DNA from: DATDVL01 sp035290025
GTDB lineage: Archaea > Nanobdellota > Nanobdellia > SCGC-AAA011-G17 > DATDVL01
Direction of reading: 5' to 3'
DNA: 7,708 bases
Assembly (NCBI GenBank): GCA_035290025.1
Contig: DATDVL010000043.1
Span: forward strand, 1 to 7,708
Shown here: piece by piece, positions 6,100 through 7,708 of the stretch
Position numbering within the stretch: the stretch's first letter is position 1
How the letters are laid out: each line of letters starts with the position of its first letter
The notes under the pieces: model-generated
Database searches by the model: none
What the model was told of the DNA's origin: nothing
What the model saw: only the letters and a program-made list of their open reading frames with translations
Position numbers and translations under genes: made by a program

Positions 6100-7708
6100 C
6101 TATCCAAGTACTTTGATGTCTGGACTTAAGATGGTTATCGTGTCGTTTTTGCTGCGTAGTCCTCGATACAGTCGTTGTTTGTATTCTCGTGCTGCTTTGT
6201 CAAAGTAGAATTCTAGGTATGCTTGTGGTTGTTCTTGTTTTAACACTTTCCAGAAGATGTCGTGCATGCTAGGATAAGGATATTTTGTGTAAATAATGGA
6301 GTTGCATTGGTCTCCGGGGAAGTCTACGCCTCGTGTGCATTTCGTGCTGTACAAAACGTCTATTTGTTTGTTTTTGAAGAGTTGCATTAACTGCCCTTGT
6401 TTTCCTTCTTCTTGTAATTGTTGTAGCTTGTCTGCGGTCATGAGGTTGAGTTCGTAGTGTGCTTGTTCTTCTGCTGTGGGTAAGTCTGAGAAACTGTTGA
6501 CATGGATGAGGACGGGTCGTGGTGCTAGGGTTACGGATGCTTCTAGTGCTTGTAGGTAGTGTTCTCGTGTTACTTTTCCTTCTTGGAAGTCTTTGTAGCG
6601 GAAGTTTTTTTCTTTGCCGGTGAATTTTTTCTTGATGGTTCCTTGTTCTTTGGTTTCTGCTTCTATCAAACAGTATTCATTGATGCCGAAGATGTCTTGG
6701 AGTACTTTTTTGCTGTGGAGTGTTCCTGACATGAAGAGGAATGTTTTGTTTTTGTTGGTGTATTCTTGGAGTTTTCTTTTCAGGTCTATATTAACCAAGT
6801 GGATGATGGTTTCTTCTTTGTGGTTTTTGCTGTACGTGACGTAGGTTGTTTTTTCGTAGCCTTCGTAGCTGATGGCTATCTCGTAATAGTTTTCTAGTTC
6901 TTCGTATTCTCCGAGGTAGGGGTTTCTGAGGAAGAAGTTGATCAGGTCTTGTGCGTTGTTGTTTTCTAATTGCATGATCTGGCTTCCTGAGTTTTTCTTT
7001 TGGAGGTTGATGCCTAAGTTGTACAAGTCTTGGAGTACTGCTTTTTCGTCTTCGTCTTTTGCGTGGTCTTGTGTTCTTTTTACTCTTCCGAGGAAGTGGT
7101 TGATGTTGATCTTCTTTTCTGTGCTGAGGCTGTCTAAGAATTCGTCTCCTTCGTCAATGATTTCTAGTTCCGTTTTTGGTTTTCTGTTCATCATGTTTTC
7201 TAGTTCGTATTTTTTGCTGTTGAAGATGATGACGTCTGCGTTTTTGTAGGCGAGGAATTGTTGGTAGTAGCTGCATCCTGGTTTTCTTTGGATGATAGTC
7301 ATAGTTTTGTTGTTAACAGCTTCGTAGGTTGTTCGTGTTCCTTTCAAGGGTAGTTTTTCTGCGTAGTCTGCGGGTAAGATAGGTGTCCAGTAGGGGCATG
7401 CTCCCGCTACGGCTATGCGGGTGTAGTCTTTGAGTTCCTGGTAGTCGTCTGCTATGACATGTTCGTTTTCTTCTACGTAGCGGTGGAGTTGTTCAGCATT
7501 TTCTTTTTTTATTTCTATGATACAGGGGAGTGTGGGGTTGTCTGCTTGTAGTCCTGTTTGGTAGAGGCAGGGGTGGTTGTTTCGCCCGGTCATCATGGCG
7601 ATGTTGAGTTTTTCTCCGTTGGCTTTTTTGAGGTAAAGTTTTTTGGTGTAGTCGTGTTCGTATTGTTTTTGTAGGTATTTTACGGGTACGACGATGCTGG
7701 TTCTTCCA
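6100..7708 (-). CDS. XPD/DinG-like Fe-S superfamily 2 helicase (5' end outside window)
   Basis: The frame is open to the right edge, giving 535 visible residues; the first ATG at 7596 is internal, because helicase motif Ia (RTSIVVPVKYLQKQ, residues 2-15 counted from the edge) precedes it. Walker A lies outside the window. Order of motifs: GRNNHPC (41-47); cysteines 47, 62, 104 and 145 as likely 4Fe-4S ligands, the last in CSYYQQF; motif II IIDEGDEF (183-190); motif III SGTL (327-330); motif V STKCTRGVDFPGD (454-466); motif VI QRLYRGLR (511-518). Such enzymes are 5'-to-3' DNA helicases in repair or replication. Motif II is DEGD instead of DEAH, and the usual Gly before the motif VI Arg is Tyr. 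The cysteine spacing differs from canonical XPD, so 'XPD/DinG-like' is safer than XPD. It converges with Sec61-beta, with 6 bp between the stop codons. Confidence 0.88.
   Translation of the reverse strand, partial: GRTSIVVPVKYLQKQYEHDYTKKLYLKKANGEKLNIAMMTGRNNHPCLYQTGLQADNPTLPCIIEIKKENAEQLHRYVEENEHVIADDYQELKDYTRIAVAGACPYWTPILPADYAEKLPLKGTRTTYEAVNNKTMTIIQRKPGCSYYQQFLAYKNADVIIFNSKKYELENMMNRKPKTELEIIDEGDEFLDSLSTEKKININHFLGRVKRTQDHAKDEDEKAVLQDLYNLGINLQKKNSGSQIMQLENNNAQDLINFFLRNPYLGEYEELENYYEIAISYEGYEKTTYVTYSKNHKEETIIHLVNIDLKRKLQEYTNKNKTFLFMSGTLHSKKVLQDIFGINEYCLIEAETKEQGTIKKKFTGKEKNFRYKDFQEGKVTREHYLQALEASVTLAPRPVLIHVNSFSDLPTAEEQAHYELNLMTADKLQQLQEEGKQGQLMQLFKNKQIDVLYSTKCTRGVDFPGDQCNSIIYTKYPYPSMHDIFWKVLKQEQPQAYLEFYFDKAAREYKQRLYRGLRSKNDTITILSPDIKVLG

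Noticed and set aside
6614..7249. Two plus-strand ORFs opposite the helicase
   Set aside because: They are antisense shadows of a well-supported helicase frame with recognisable motifs.

Overview
This is an archaeal ribosomal RNA locus with its flank. The archaeal calls rest on four things: a 16S–tRNA-Ala–23S order, a tRNA intron with a canonical bulge-helix-bulge (BHB) fold, an archaeal Sec61-beta gene, and an XPD/Rad3-type Fe-S helicase. No 5S rRNA is visible after 23S. The low GC content, very small Sec61-beta, unusual 16S decoding-site bases and group I introns in 23S fit a DPANN archaeon (Woesearchaeota/Pacearchaeota-like). That placement is inference from the sequence, not a phylogeny.

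Positions 1-4660 (+ strand) form the rRNA operon. The window opens inside the 3' end of 16S rRNA (1-291). A short spacer follows, then tRNA-Ala(UGC) (346-433) interrupted by a 14-nt intron. Next come an internal spacer and a 23S rRNA gene (about 627-4576). The 23S gene is about 2.9 kb once two group I introns are removed. The first intron (2594-3287) sits at the E. coli 1931 equivalent and encodes a single-motif LAGLIDADG homing endonuclease, whose reading frame runs into the intron's catalytic core at both ends. The second intron (3944-4288) sits at the E. coli 2593 equivalent, the site of the I-CreI intron of the Chlamydomonas chloroplast, and has no ORF. Long complementary flanks (548-582 with 4589-4623) form a pre-23S processing stem, and a T-rich run at 4645-4659 probably ends transcription.

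Positions 4753-5462 (- strand) carry two small genes that overlap by 8 nt: a DUF4258-like protein followed by a DUF2283-like protein. This resembles a toxin-antitoxin-type cassette. Positions 5534-5904 (+) hold the RNase P RNA gene with its own TATA box, closing P1 helix and T-tract. Sec61-beta (5947-6093, +) follows from its own TATA-like element. It is convergent, with a 6-bp gap, to the 3' part of an XPD/DinG-like helicase (6100-7708, -) that runs off the right edge.

RNA maturation is the main theme: BHB splicing of tRNA, group I self-splicing of 23S, a 23S processing stem, and the RNase P RNA that would mature the 5' ends of tRNAs. Visible Shine-Dalgarno sequences are lacking before the genes with visible starts, and TATA-like elements sit about 24-27 nt upstream of starts. 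This suggests leaderless mRNAs, although the anti-Shine-Dalgarno end of 16S is intact.
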